The notes under the pieces are model-generated. The model did no database searches. It was not told the origin of the DNA and saw nothing but the letters and a program-made list of their open reading frames with translations. A DNA stretch of 47,650 nucleotides from RGIG8785 sp045655245 (GTDB lineage Bacteria; Bacillota; Clostridia; RGIG8785). Below, one piece after another: positions 40,235 to 47,254 of the stretch. Each line of letters begins with the position of its first letter. The stretch's first letter is position 1. The stretch lies in the NCBI GenBank assembly GCA_045655245.1, contig JAZOOX010000025.1:1-47650 (forward strand), read 5' to 3'. Both the position numbers and the translations under genes were made by a program.

Positions 40235-40585
40235 ATGAAAAAGGGAAAAACCCCGTCGGGGGGAAATTACTTAGAACGGACTCCTCTCCGTAACCCGCTT
40301 ATCCATTGGTCTGCGGGGGAGGACGGCATGGTTACTCTGGAAATCGAAAATACAGGCTGGGCAAACAGATTGGCACAAAAATTCTTTCATCGTCCCAAAA
40401 CCAGCTTCGTCCATCTGGATGAAACGGGCAGTTTCATTTGGCCCTTGCTCTCCGAGGAGCGGGACATCATCGCCCTGGGCAAACTGCTGGAGGAACGCTT
40501 CGGCGAAGCCGCCAACCCACTGTACGAACGCCTTGCCAAGTATATCGGCATTTTGGAGAGTTATCATTTTATTCAATGGAAATAA
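40235..40585 (+). CDS. PqqD-family protein
   Basis: A 116-residue protein whose C-terminal 75 residues match the PqqD fold: VHLDETGSFIWPLLSEERDI, ALGKLLEERFGEAANPLYER and LAKYIGILESYHFI. PqqD-like domains bind the leader of ribosomal peptide precursors and hand them to modifying enzymes. Here no radical SAM enzyme, precursor or protease is nearby; instead the start follows the OPT transporter stop by a single base, with no good ribosome site, implying coupling. The N-terminal 40 residues (including NPLIHWSAGEDGMVTLEIEN) resemble the beta part of stand-alone PqqD-family proteins of Clostridia. The role is unknown. Confidence 0.8.
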   Translation: MKKGKTPSGGNYLERTPLRNPLIHWSAGEDGMVTLEIENTGWANRLAQKFFHRPKTSFVHLDETGSFIWPLLSEERDIIALGKLLEERFGEAANPLYERLAKYIGILESYHFIQWK

Positions 40586-40591
40586 CCATCA

Positions 40592-40617
40592 AAAAAGCAC
40601 CCGAAAGGGTGCTTTTT
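40592..40617 (+). terminator. Terminator of the OPT/PqqD-like operon
   Basis: AAAAAGCACCC and GGGTGCTTTTT pair around GAAA, seven bases after the stop. A and T runs on both sides may let it also serve the convergent thiT. Confidence 0.88.
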
Positions 40618-40664
40618 CTTGTTAGGAGGTACCTTGCCCAATGACCGGGCTGTGTGAATACCGC

Positions 40665-41228
40665 TTACTGTGTAGTTTGCGTTGATTTGGTCTGCTTCAG
40701 AATCCACCCTGACAGAGCAAAGACCAAGACCAGGGTGATGACCAGTTCGGGGAGCATATACCCGCCGTTATAGGTCAGGGAATAGTAAAAAGGGCTTTGT
40801 CCTTCGGGGGCGTAGACTTTCCAAATGAGGATGCCCGAAGCCAGGTGGCACAAAAATCGCAAAAAAACGGGGATGCCGCAAGCCAGCATCAGGTTGCCGC
40901 GGGTTCTTCCGAAACGGGGGAAAAAGAGGGCGGACAGTCCCAAAACGGCAAAGGCGATTAAGTAGTCCAGCCCAATGACTGCGGCATAAGACCAAAAGTC
41001 AGGCGTGGGAGGGACATAGGCACCGCCCGACAGAAGCAGCTGCAAAATCCCGTACACAAAAGCGGAGCCGATCGCCCAGCCCGACCCGTAAAGCAGACCG
41101 ATCATTAAAATTGGTACCATAGATCCGGGGGTAACCGTCCCCCCAAAGGGTGCGGAGAATAACGGAATTGCGGATAAGACACTGCCCATTGCAAACAAAA
41201 TGGCAGTGGTGGTGAGTTTTTTTGTCAT
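40665..41228 (-). CDS. thiT: ECF transporter S component for thiamine (ThiT-like)
   Basis: A 187-residue membrane protein with about six hydrophobic segments that captures thiamine for the shared energy-coupling (EcfA/A'/T) module, encoded elsewhere. Segments are ILFAMGSVLSAIPLF, MVPILMIGLLYGSGWAIGSA, GLDYLIAFAVLGLSALFFPR and the C-terminal YNGGYMLPELVITLVLVFAL, which resembles the thiamine-binding end of ThiT. Specificity is strongly supported by the TPP riboswitch in its leader. The frame is open through the leader, but the ATG at 41228 with AAAGGA upstream is the real start. The convergent neighbour is the PqqD-like gene. Confidence 0.9.
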   Translation of the reverse strand: MTKKLTTTAILFAMGSVLSAIPLFSAPFGGTVTPGSMVPILMIGLLYGSGWAIGSAFVYGILQLLLSGGAYVPPTPDFWSYAAVIGLDYLIAFAVLGLSALFFPRFGRTRGNLMLACGIPVFLRFLCHLASGILIWKVYAPEGQSPFYYSLTYNGGYMLPELVITLVLVFALSGWILKQTKSTQTTQ

Positions 41229-41260
41229 CAGTATACTTCCTTTCAAATTGAGTGCATAGA

Positions 41261-41288
41261 AAAGAAAAAGCACCCAACTAATGGGTGC
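41261..41288 (-). terminator. Terminator of the TPP riboswitch (expression platform)
   Basis: GCACCCA (minus strand, 41288-41282) pairs with TGGGTGC (41276-41270), followed by a T-rich run on the minus strand. It lies between the aptamer and the thiT start, so TPP binding should cause premature termination. Confidence 0.85.
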
Positions 41289-41299
41289 GCAATAACCGG

Positions 41300-41397
41300 T
41301 ATCTTGCTTCCCTTCGTTGGCATTATCCAAATCAGGTTATGAGGGTCGAAACGTCAACGTTTCCTCTCAGCCCGGGATTACGAGCTCCCCTTTTCGT
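41300..41397 (-). promoter_or_regulatory. TPP (THI element) riboswitch aptamer
   Basis: On the minus strand the classic conserved blocks appear in order: GGGGAGCTC, CCGGGCTGAGAGG, ACCCTCATAACCTGATTTGG, ATAATGCCAACGAAGGGAAG. These are the sequence hallmarks of the thiamine pyrophosphate aptamer. It controls thiT through the terminator immediately downstream. Boundaries are approximate. Confidence 0.96.
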
Positions 41398-41407
41398 ATG
41401 TGACCTC

Positions 41408-41436
41408 ATTATAGCACTCCAACTTCTCCTTGTCAA
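41408..41436 (-). promoter_or_regulatory. Promoter of thiT and its riboswitch
   Basis: Minus-strand TTGACA (41436-41431), 17-base spacer, TATAAT (41413-41408): a perfect sigma-A consensus, as expected for a riboswitch-controlled gene. Confidence 0.93.
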
Positions 41437-41444
41437 TAGGGGTC

Positions 41445-41473
41445 TTGACTTTTTTTCCAAAAACAATTATACT
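41445..41473 (+). promoter_or_regulatory. Promoter of the putative lipoprotein gene
   Basis: TTGACT (41445-41450), 17-base spacer, TATACT (41468-41473). Its -35 is back to back with that of thiT, 8 bases apart. Confidence 0.85.
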
Positions 41474-41499
41474 GATAAAGTAATAAGGGGGAAAGCATT

Positions 41500-42357
41500 A
41501 TGAAAAAGACATTGGCTTTCATCATCGTTATCGCATTAGTTTGCAGTTTCTGCGGCTGCAGCCGACACAACCGCGCATTTTTGCCCGGAGAGCAGGACTT
41601 TTTGAATGTAAACACCGTAACGGGATTGCTAAATCGCTACGAGACTGTTTTTTGCTTCGAAAAGTGCATTAATACGGTAGATGGAAATGAACTGACCCGT
41701 TCTTGGCAGTTCCATCAAGGTGCCAATGGCGAGATTTCTCAGGTGATGGTAGGAGACGAATTGACCCTTTACTACAACCGCTTTTTGTTCGAGAGTCCCG
41801 ATAATGGCGAGACGGTTACATACAGCGTGTATTTAGACGAGGATGTTCCCAGCGAACAATACTTTACCAAGGAAAACGTGTTTGACCAGGAAAGCGGTGC
41901 CGAGATTGCGTTTTTAGATGCGCTGGAGGACCATTTCCGCTTTACCTCCAAAAAGGTTTTGGATGAAATTACCGCCGAAGACTATGCCCTTTGGGGTGCC
42001 AAAGCAGGGGATGAAATCATTGGTACCCACACCGTTGCCAAAGACGACCTGCGGATTTTAAAGAGTGAACTGGTTTTGCGCCGTGATGGAAAAAACACCA
42101 CCATTGCGGTATCCGCTTGGACGTATATGCGGGAGATGCAATTCCACGAGGTCTGGGACAAATATAAAAACAGCGAAGACCGCAAACTGGTAACCATCGA
42201 GTACGGCGGGGAAGACAAACGCCGTTACTTTTTCCCCACAGGCGTTATCCCCCATCTGTTGACCGATGCCGAGCATGAGTTGTTTATGGACGAAGAATGC
42301 ACTCTGCCTTATGTGGAAGCACCCATTACGGATTCCTTTACCGTATACTATAAGTAA
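41500..42357 (+). CDS. Putative secreted lipoprotein of unknown function
   Basis: A 285-residue protein with an N-terminal basic and hydrophobic segment (MKKTLAFIIVIALVCSF) and Cys at position 20 in SFCGCSRHN, an imperfect lipobox. The mature part is acidic and beta-rich, with repeated charged strands (EISQVMVGDELTLYYNRFLF, KKVLDEITAEDYALWGAKAG) and a late HLLTDAEHELFMDEECTLPY. I recognise no family. GGGGGAAA precedes the ATG. It is monocistronic, with its own promoter and terminator, beside a thiamine transporter with which it need not be connected. Confidence 0.75.
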   Translation: MKKTLAFIIVIALVCSFCGCSRHNRAFLPGEQDFLNVNTVTGLLNRYETVFCFEKCINTVDGNELTRSWQFHQGANGEISQVMVGDELTLYYNRFLFESPDNGETVTYSVYLDEDVPSEQYFTKENVFDQESGAEIAFLDALEDHFRFTSKKVLDEITAEDYALWGAKAGDEIIGTHTVAKDDLRILKSELVLRRDGKNTTIAVSAWTYMREMQFHEVWDKYKNSEDRKLVTIEYGGEDKRRYFFPTGVIPHLLTDAEHELFMDEECTLPYVEAPITDSFTVYYK

Positions 42358-42361
42358 ATAT

Positions 42362-42391
42362 AAAAAAGCCTCCCAAACGGGAGGCTTTTTT
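42362..42391. terminator. Bidirectional terminator between the lipoprotein and acyl-CoA ligase genes
   Basis: AAAAAAGCCTCCC (42362-42374) pairs with GGGAGGCTTTTTT (42379-42391) around AAAC. It serves both convergent genes. Confidence 0.9.
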
Positions 42392-44088
42392 TATTGGTTG
42401 TTGGAGAACCGCTCCGCGTCGCGGTTGCGGATTTCGGTACGGCGGATCTTGCCGTTAAAGGTCTTGGGCAGTTCGTCTACAAACTCCACAATGCGGGGGT
42501 ATTTGTAGGGAGCCGTGTTCTCTTTCACATAGACCTGCAGTTCCTTAACCAACTCGGGGGATGGGGTATAACCGTCCTGTAAGACCACGGTGGCTTTGAC
42601 GTTAAAGCCGCGGATGGGGTCGGGAACACCTGTAACGGCGACCTCTAAAACAGCGGGATGTTCCAGCATAACGCTTTCGATTTCAAAAGGTCCGATGCGG
42701 TATCCCGAGGATTTGATTACATCGTCATTACGGCCTACATAGCAAAACATTCCGTACTCGTTTTGATAGGCGGTGTCGCCGGTATGAAAGTACCCGTCGT
42801 GGAGGGACTTCGCCGTGTCCTCGTCGTTCCAGTTGTAAGAACGAAGGAGACCGCAGGGCCGTTCGTCCCAGTAAGTACGGACGCAAATTTCACCAACAGC
42901 GCCCTGGGTTGCAGGGACACCCCGTTCGTCAACCACGTCCAAGCGATAGCCGGGGACGGGGAAGCCGATGGCGCCCGGACAGGGCTTGGTCCAGGGAAAG
43001 AGGGTCGCCAGACAGAGGGTGGTTTCAGTCTGGCCGAATCCTTCGTAAATCTCTAATCCCGTGGCATCTTTCCAACGGTTAAAGATTTCGGGGTTTAAGG
43101 CTTCACCTGCAGTACAGCAATGGGTCAGAGCGGACAGGTCGTAGTTTTCCACCTTGTTTTGCAACATCATCCGATACATGGTCGGAGGCACACAGAAGGT
43201 AGTAACTTCGTATTTTTCCAGTTTAGAAAGGATGTCGGCACCGTCGAACTTTTCAAAGTCATAGACTAATACGGCACTTTCCCCAAACCACTGTCCGTAC
43301 ATTTTACCCCAAAGGGATTTTAACCAGCCGGTGTCCGAGATGGTAAAGTGGAGGCCGCCGTCTACTACACGGTGCCAGAACACACCGGTCACGATATGCC
43401 CCAAGGGATAGGTGAAACTGTGGGTGATGATTTTCGGATAGCCGGTGGTGCCCGACGAGAAAGCCATCAGCATAATGTCATCCGCCATGGGGTTTGCATC
43501 CCCCGTGGGGCGGGTCCATTCGTCCGATGCGGCATAGAACCCTTCTTCAAAATCGATCCAGTCGGGGCCTGCATTTTTGTGACCCGTAACCAGCTTGATT
43601 TCTACCGTCTCGTATTCGGGATTGCCCTCGTCAAAGTACTCGGTGCAGTCTCCGTCACCCGTAATGATGACACATTTGATCTTGCCCACGTTACAACGGT
43701 ATACGTAATCCTTTGCTTTCAGCATATTGGTTGCCTGAATTGCGATGGCGCCGATTTTGTGTAACCCTAAGAAAAGGTACCAGAACAAATCGCTTCGTTT
43801 TAAGGTCAAAAGAACACGGTCGCCTTTTTTGATGCCCAAAGAGGTTAGGTAATTTGCCGCTTTGTTAGACAACAGCATCATATCGCGGAAGGTCAGGCGT
43901 TTTTCTTCACCGTTGCGGCCGACCCAAATCATTGCCAGTTTGTTGGGTTTGGTCTGACCCAAAACGTCCATAACGTCGTAGGCAAAGTTGAAGTCGTCCT
44001 TGTAGGTCAGTTTAAAGTTTTCCTGGGCGTCCTTTAAAGACGTGAACGAGTCTCGAGAACGCCCCAAAAACTGTTCGTAGATAGCCAT
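42391..44088 (-). CDS. AMP-forming acyl-CoA synthetase
   Basis: A 565-residue member of the ANL superfamily that activates a carboxylic acid with ATP to acyl-AMP and then acyl-CoA. Motifs are the phosphate-binding loop MAFSSGTTGYPKIITHSF, IYEGFGQTETTLCLA, the hinge segment YFHTGDTAYQNEYGMFCYVG with GRNDDVIKSSGYRIGPFEIE, and the catalytic Lys in KTFNGKIRRTEIR. The sequence type is near acetyl/medium-chain acyl-CoA synthetases; the acid is not known. The ATG at 44088 follows AAGGAG. It is the last gene of the ferredoxin oxidoreductase operon, so branched-chain or aromatic acids related to the 2-oxoacid substrate are plausible (inference). Confidence 0.9.
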   Translation of the reverse strand: MAIYEQFLGRSRDSFTSLKDAQENFKLTYKDDFNFAYDVMDVLGQTKPNKLAMIWVGRNGEEKRLTFRDMMLLSNKAANYLTSLGIKKGDRVLLTLKRSDLFWYLFLGLHKIGAIAIQATNMLKAKDYVYRCNVGKIKCVIITGDGDCTEYFDEGNPEYETVEIKLVTGHKNAGPDWIDFEEGFYAASDEWTRPTGDANPMADDIMLMAFSSGTTGYPKIITHSFTYPLGHIVTGVFWHRVVDGGLHFTISDTGWLKSLWGKMYGQWFGESAVLVYDFEKFDGADILSKLEKYEVTTFCVPPTMYRMMLQNKVENYDLSALTHCCTAGEALNPEIFNRWKDATGLEIYEGFGQTETTLCLATLFPWTKPCPGAIGFPVPGYRLDVVDERGVPATQGAVGEICVRTYWDERPCGLLRSYNWNDEDTAKSLHDGYFHTGDTAYQNEYGMFCYVGRNDDVIKSSGYRIGPFEIESVMLEHPAVLEVAVTGVPDPIRGFNVKATVVLQDGYTPSPELVKELQVYVKENTAPYKYPRIVEFVDELPKTFNGKIRRTEIRNRDAERFSNNQ

Positions 44089-44107
44089 TTTGAAAACTCC
44101 TTTGTCA

Positions 44108-44659
44108 TTATCGAATAACGACGGCGATAAACTTTGCCTCTTTATCGCCCAGAGCTTTCTCCGCATGGGGAGTGTTGGAGTCAAAGTATACGCTGTCTCC
44201 TTCGTGCAGTTCGTGTGCAAACTCACCAATATAGAACATCATGCTGCCCGAAACCACATAATTGAATTCCTGACCCTCGTGATGGTGCATATGGGGTTCG
44301 CTGTCGTCCGGCTCAACCGTGACCAAAAAAGGCTCTGCCTTTTTGGAACGGAAGGTATAAGCCAGATGCTTGTAGTCATAGGCGTTGTCCTTGTTAATGG
44401 AGTAACCCTGTCCGTTGCGCACAATACTACAAGTGGTTAACTTGGGCGATTCGCCGCTCATCAGATCTAAGATATCGACGCCCAAGATGGAGGATGCGTT
44501 ATAAAGAAAACTGAAAGAAAAGTCTCTTTCCCCGTTTTCGTAAGCTAAATACTCTTCCAAAGAAAGGTTTAGCTGTTTTGCCATTTCTTCTGCAGTGGTA
44601 TCACAGAAATCCCGTAGGGCGGCAAGTCGAGCGCCGATTTCCTGTAATTGGTTGGTCAT
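44108..44659 (-). CDS. XRE-family regulator with C-terminal cupin domain
   Basis: A 183-residue protein with an N-terminal helix-turn-helix (about 8-65: LAALRDFCDTTAEEMAKQLN, YLAYENGERD) and a cupin_2 domain (about 105-183: PHMHHHEGQEFNYVVSGSMM, then LHEGDSVYFDSNTPHAEKAL) whose His and Glu residues could bind metal or a small acid. Such regulators often control the operon they sit in, sensing a substrate or product. GGAGG is eight bases before the ATG, 3 bases after the gamma subunit stop. Here it lies between oxidoreductase and ligase genes and is a likely local regulator; the ligand is unknown. Confidence 0.88.
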   Translation of the reverse strand: MTNQLQEIGARLAALRDFCDTTAEEMAKQLNLSLEEYLAYENGERDFSFSFLYNASSILGVDILDLMSGESPKLTTCSIVRNGQGYSINKDNAYDYKHLAYTFRSKKAEPFLVTVEPDDSEPHMHHHEGQEFNYVVSGSMMFYIGEFAHELHEGDSVYFDSNTPHAEKALGDKEAKFIAVVIR

Positions 44660-44662
44660 GGT

Positions 44663-45202
44663 TTATGCCTCCTCGTAGGAATACCCCAATGCGATTGCCT
44701 GCTTGTTGGATTCCAACAGTGCCTGACGCTTTGCCGAAACGACCTTGCCGAGGCCTGCATCAACACAGTCATAAGGCAAAACGCCGCTCTTTTTCAGCAG
44801 GTAGCCCACCATAATCATATTGGCAAGTCCCGACAGGTTGTTGTCTGATGCCAGTTTGGTAGCGGGGATGGGGTAAACTTCTACGTCGGTGCGTTCGACC
44901 TTGCGATCAATCAACGAGGAATCGTAGAAGATCTGTCCCCCTGCAACGGTGGCCTCTTCGTATTTTTCCAAAGAGGGCAGGTTCATTGCAACCAGCACGT
45001 CGGGGTTGTTGACGATGGGCGAACCAACGGGGGTCTCACTTAAAATAATGCTGCAGTTTGCGGTACCGCCGCGCATTTCGGGGCCGTAAGAGGGCAGCCA
45101 ACTGACTTCCAGACCTTCGAGCAGTCCGGAGTAAGCCAGGAACTTACCCGAAAATAAAATACCCTGTCCGCCGAAACCGGCGATTAAAATTTGCTTATTC
45201 AT
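44663..45202 (-). CDS. 2-oxoacid:ferredoxin oxidoreductase, gamma subunit (VorC-like)
   Basis: The gamma subunit of the four-subunit CoA-dependent 2-oxoacid:ferredoxin oxidoreductases. The 179-residue protein has the family start ILIAGFGGQGILFSGKFLAY, the segment WLPSYGPEMRGGTANCSIIL, and SPIVNNPDVLVAMNLPSLEK. The ATG at 45202 has GGAGG eight bases ahead and overlaps the beta subunit stop by 8 bases; the frame is open a little further upstream inside the beta gene. Assignment as VorC rather than KorC rests on the similarity of the alpha subunit to VorB and is tentative. Confidence 0.88.
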   Translation of the reverse strand: MNKQILIAGFGGQGILFSGKFLAYSGLLEGLEVSWLPSYGPEMRGGTANCSIILSETPVGSPIVNNPDVLVAMNLPSLEKYEEATVAGGQIFYDSSLIDRKVERTDVEVYPIPATKLASDNNLSGLANMIMVGYLLKKSGVLPYDCVDAGLGKVVSAKRQALLESNKQAIALGYSYEEA

Positions 45203-45959
45203 TTGCGGCACCTCCACGTTCTGCGGAAACATCCTTATACACACCCAGGGGATAGTAGGGGAGCATATTCTCTTCTAACCAGCCCAGCGCCTTTTCGGGG
45301 GTCAGACCCCAGTTGGTGGGGCAGGTGGACAGTACTTCAATCAGCGAGAAACCTTTTCCGTCAATCTGGTTTTGGAATGCCTTTTTGATGGCGGCTTTTG
45401 CCTTTTTGACATTTTGTACGTTGTTTACGGCAACCCGTTCCAGATAGGTAGCACCGTCAATCTTCGAAAGCATTTCGCAGACCTTGACGGGGTAACCCAC
45501 GTGGGAAACATCACGGCCGTAAGGAGAGGTTTGGGTGACCTGCTCGGGCAGGGTGGTAGGAGCCATCTGACCGCCGGTCATACCATAAATGGCGTTGTTG
45601 ACAAAGATTACGGTAATGTTTTCATTTCGTGCGGCGGCGTGAACGGTCTCGGCAGTACCGATGGCAGCCAAGTCACCGTCACCCTGATAGGTAAAGACGA
45701 TGTTGTTGGCATCCGAGCGCTTTACACCGGTGGCAACGGCAGGAGCACGGCCGTGAGCGGCCTGCACCATATCACAGTTGAAGTAGTTATAAGCAAATAC
45801 CGAGCAACCAACCGGTGCAACACCGATGGTACGACCGGTGATGTCCAGTTCGTCCATTACCTCGGCAACCAGACGGTGGATAATACCGTGGGTGCAGCCG
45901 GGACAATAGTGCAGGACGGCATCGGTTAATGCTTTGGGTTTTTCGAAAACAGTTTTCAT
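45195..45959 (-). CDS. 2-oxoacid:ferredoxin oxidoreductase, beta subunit (VorA-like)
   Basis: The thiamine-pyrophosphate-binding subunit. The 254 residues include the CPGCTHG motif near the start, IGVAPVGCSVFAYNYF, the AAHGRAPAVATGVKR segment, the TPP motif TYQGDGDLAAIGTAE with NNAIYGMTGGQMAPT, and ending Cys-containing STCPTNWG. It catalyses oxidative decarboxylation of a 2-oxoacid to acyl-CoA and CO2, with electrons to ferredoxin. GGAGG is nine bases ahead of the ATG, which overlaps the alpha subunit by 4 bases. TPP dependence fits the thiamine uptake gene in the same window, though no direct link is shown. Confidence 0.92.
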   Translation of the reverse strand: MKTVFEKPKALTDAVLHYCPGCTHGIIHRLVAEVMDELDITGRTIGVAPVGCSVFAYNYFNCDMVQAAHGRAPAVATGVKRSDANNIVFTYQGDGDLAAIGTAETVHAAARNENITVIFVNNAIYGMTGGQMAPTTLPEQVTQTSPYGRDVSHVGYPVKVCEMLSKIDGATYLERVAVNNVQNVKKAKAAIKKAFQNQIDGKGFSLIEVLSTCPTNWGLTPEKALGWLEENMLPYYPLGVYKDVSAERGGAANE

Positions 45960-47026
45960 GCCTGTGCACCTCCCTTTTCATTGGCATTAAGAATGGCTTT
46001 TACAACCTCGTCGGTGGTAGGAATCATACCGCCTACACGATTGCAAAGGTAAACGGGCTTCTTGCAACGGGTAGCCAGTTCGATATCTTCGATCATCTGA
46101 CCCATGGACAGTTCGACCGAGACAAACGCTTTTACACGGTCTGCGGCTTCTGCCAGAGCCGCCTTCGGGAAGGGCCACAGGGTGATGGGGCGAATCATAC
46201 CCACCTTAACCCCCTGTTTGCGGGCTTCATCGATGGCGTTCTTGGAAACACGGGCAGCAACGCCGAAAGCGACAATGCAAACGTCCGCATCGTCCATCCG
46301 ATAGGACTCGTACATTGCTTCGGTTTCTTCAATCTTCTTATAGCGCTCGTAACGGTCAAAGTTGAACTGTTCCAGTTCTTCGGGCTTTAAGAAGAGGGAG
46401 TTAACGATGTTGGGTTTCCGTTCGCCTTTGGTGCCGGTCAGTGCCCAGCTCTTATCGTAAGAAGCAACGTCTGCCCCCTCCAAAGAAACAGGCTCCATCA
46501 TCTGGCCCATGGTACCGTCGGACAGTAACATTGCGGGCATACGATATTTTTCGGCAAGGTCAAAACCACGGAAGGTCAGACTGACCATTTCTTGTACCGA
46601 GGCGGGGGCTAAGACGATCATATGGAAGTCGCCGTGACCTGCACCGCGGGTTGCGTGGAAGTAGTCAGACTGAGAAGGCTGAATGCCGCCCAGACCGGGA
46701 CCACCGCGCTGTACATTGACGATCAGGGCAGGGAGGTCGCAACCTGCCAGATAGGACAGTCCCTCGCTCTTCAGTGCGATACCGGGGGAGGAACTGGAGG
46801 TCATAACACGTTTGCCGGTAGAGGCAACGCCGATGACCATGTTAATAGCCGAGATCTCGCTTTCTGCCTGCAAAAAGCATCCGCCAATCTTGGGCATTCT
46901 TTTGGACATATAAGCCGCAACTTCAGTCTGCGGCGTGATGGGATAACCGAAGTAGTGACGGCATCCTGCCATAATAGCGGCTTCCGCCAAAGCTTCGTTG
47001 CCCTTCATTAAAACTTTTTCGGACAT
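45956..47026 (-). CDS. 2-oxoacid:ferredoxin oxidoreductase, alpha subunit (VorB-like)
   Basis: The 356-residue alpha subunit pairs with beta to form the active site. Seen are MKGNEALAEAAIMAGCRHYF, GYPITPQTEVAAYMSKR, SEISAINMVIGVASTGKRVM, TSSSSPGIALKSEGLSYLAG, NVQRGGPGLGGIQPSQSDYF and the C-terminal SMGQMIEDIELATRCKKPV. This pattern is usually annotated as 3-methyl-2-oxobutanoate dehydrogenase subunit VorB in Clostridia, but the related 2-oxoglutarate enzyme (KorA) is hard to exclude by eye. The ribosome site is weak. It is 19 bases after the ferredoxin subunit gene. Confidence 0.9.
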   Translation of the reverse strand: MSEKVLMKGNEALAEAAIMAGCRHYFGYPITPQTEVAAYMSKRMPKIGGCFLQAESEISAINMVIGVASTGKRVMTSSSSPGIALKSEGLSYLAGCDLPALIVNVQRGGPGLGGIQPSQSDYFHATRGAGHGDFHMIVLAPASVQEMVSLTFRGFDLAEKYRMPAMLLSDGTMGQMMEPVSLEGADVASYDKSWALTGTKGERKPNIVNSLFLKPEELEQFNFDRYERYKKIEETEAMYESYRMDDADVCIVAFGVAARVSKNAIDEARKQGVKVGMIRPITLWPFPKAALAEAADRVKAFVSVELSMGQMIEDIELATRCKKPVYLCNRVGGMIPTTDEVVKAILNANEKGGAQA

Positions 47027-47045
47027 CTTATCTTCACTCGCTTTC

Positions 47046-47252
47046 TTATTTTTCTACGGTAATGACACAATCGGGGCACATGGTGGCGCAGAACGCACAG
47101 CCGATGCACGCATCCGGGTCGGTTACGGTTGCAGGATGATAGCCTTTGGCGTTTAAAACATCGTCAGCCAAACGGACGATCTTTTTGGGGCAGGCCGTAA
47201 CACACAGACCGCAACCTTTGCAAAGGTCGGTCAAAAAGGTAACTTTTGCCAT
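47046..47252 (-). CDS. Two-[4Fe-4S] ferredoxin-type delta subunit
   Basis: A 68-residue protein with two complete cluster motifs, CKGCGLCVTACP and CIGCAFCATMCP, typical of the delta subunit (VorD/KorD) that accepts electrons from the oxidoreductase core and passes them to soluble ferredoxin. AGGAGG lies seven bases before the ATG. It is directly followed by the alpha, beta and gamma genes and preceded 2 bases upstream by the partial gene at the window edge. Confidence 0.93.
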   Translation of the reverse strand: MAKVTFLTDLCKGCGLCVTACPKKIVRLADDVLNAKGYHPATVTDPDACIGCAFCATMCPDCVITVEK

Positions 47253-47254
47253 TG

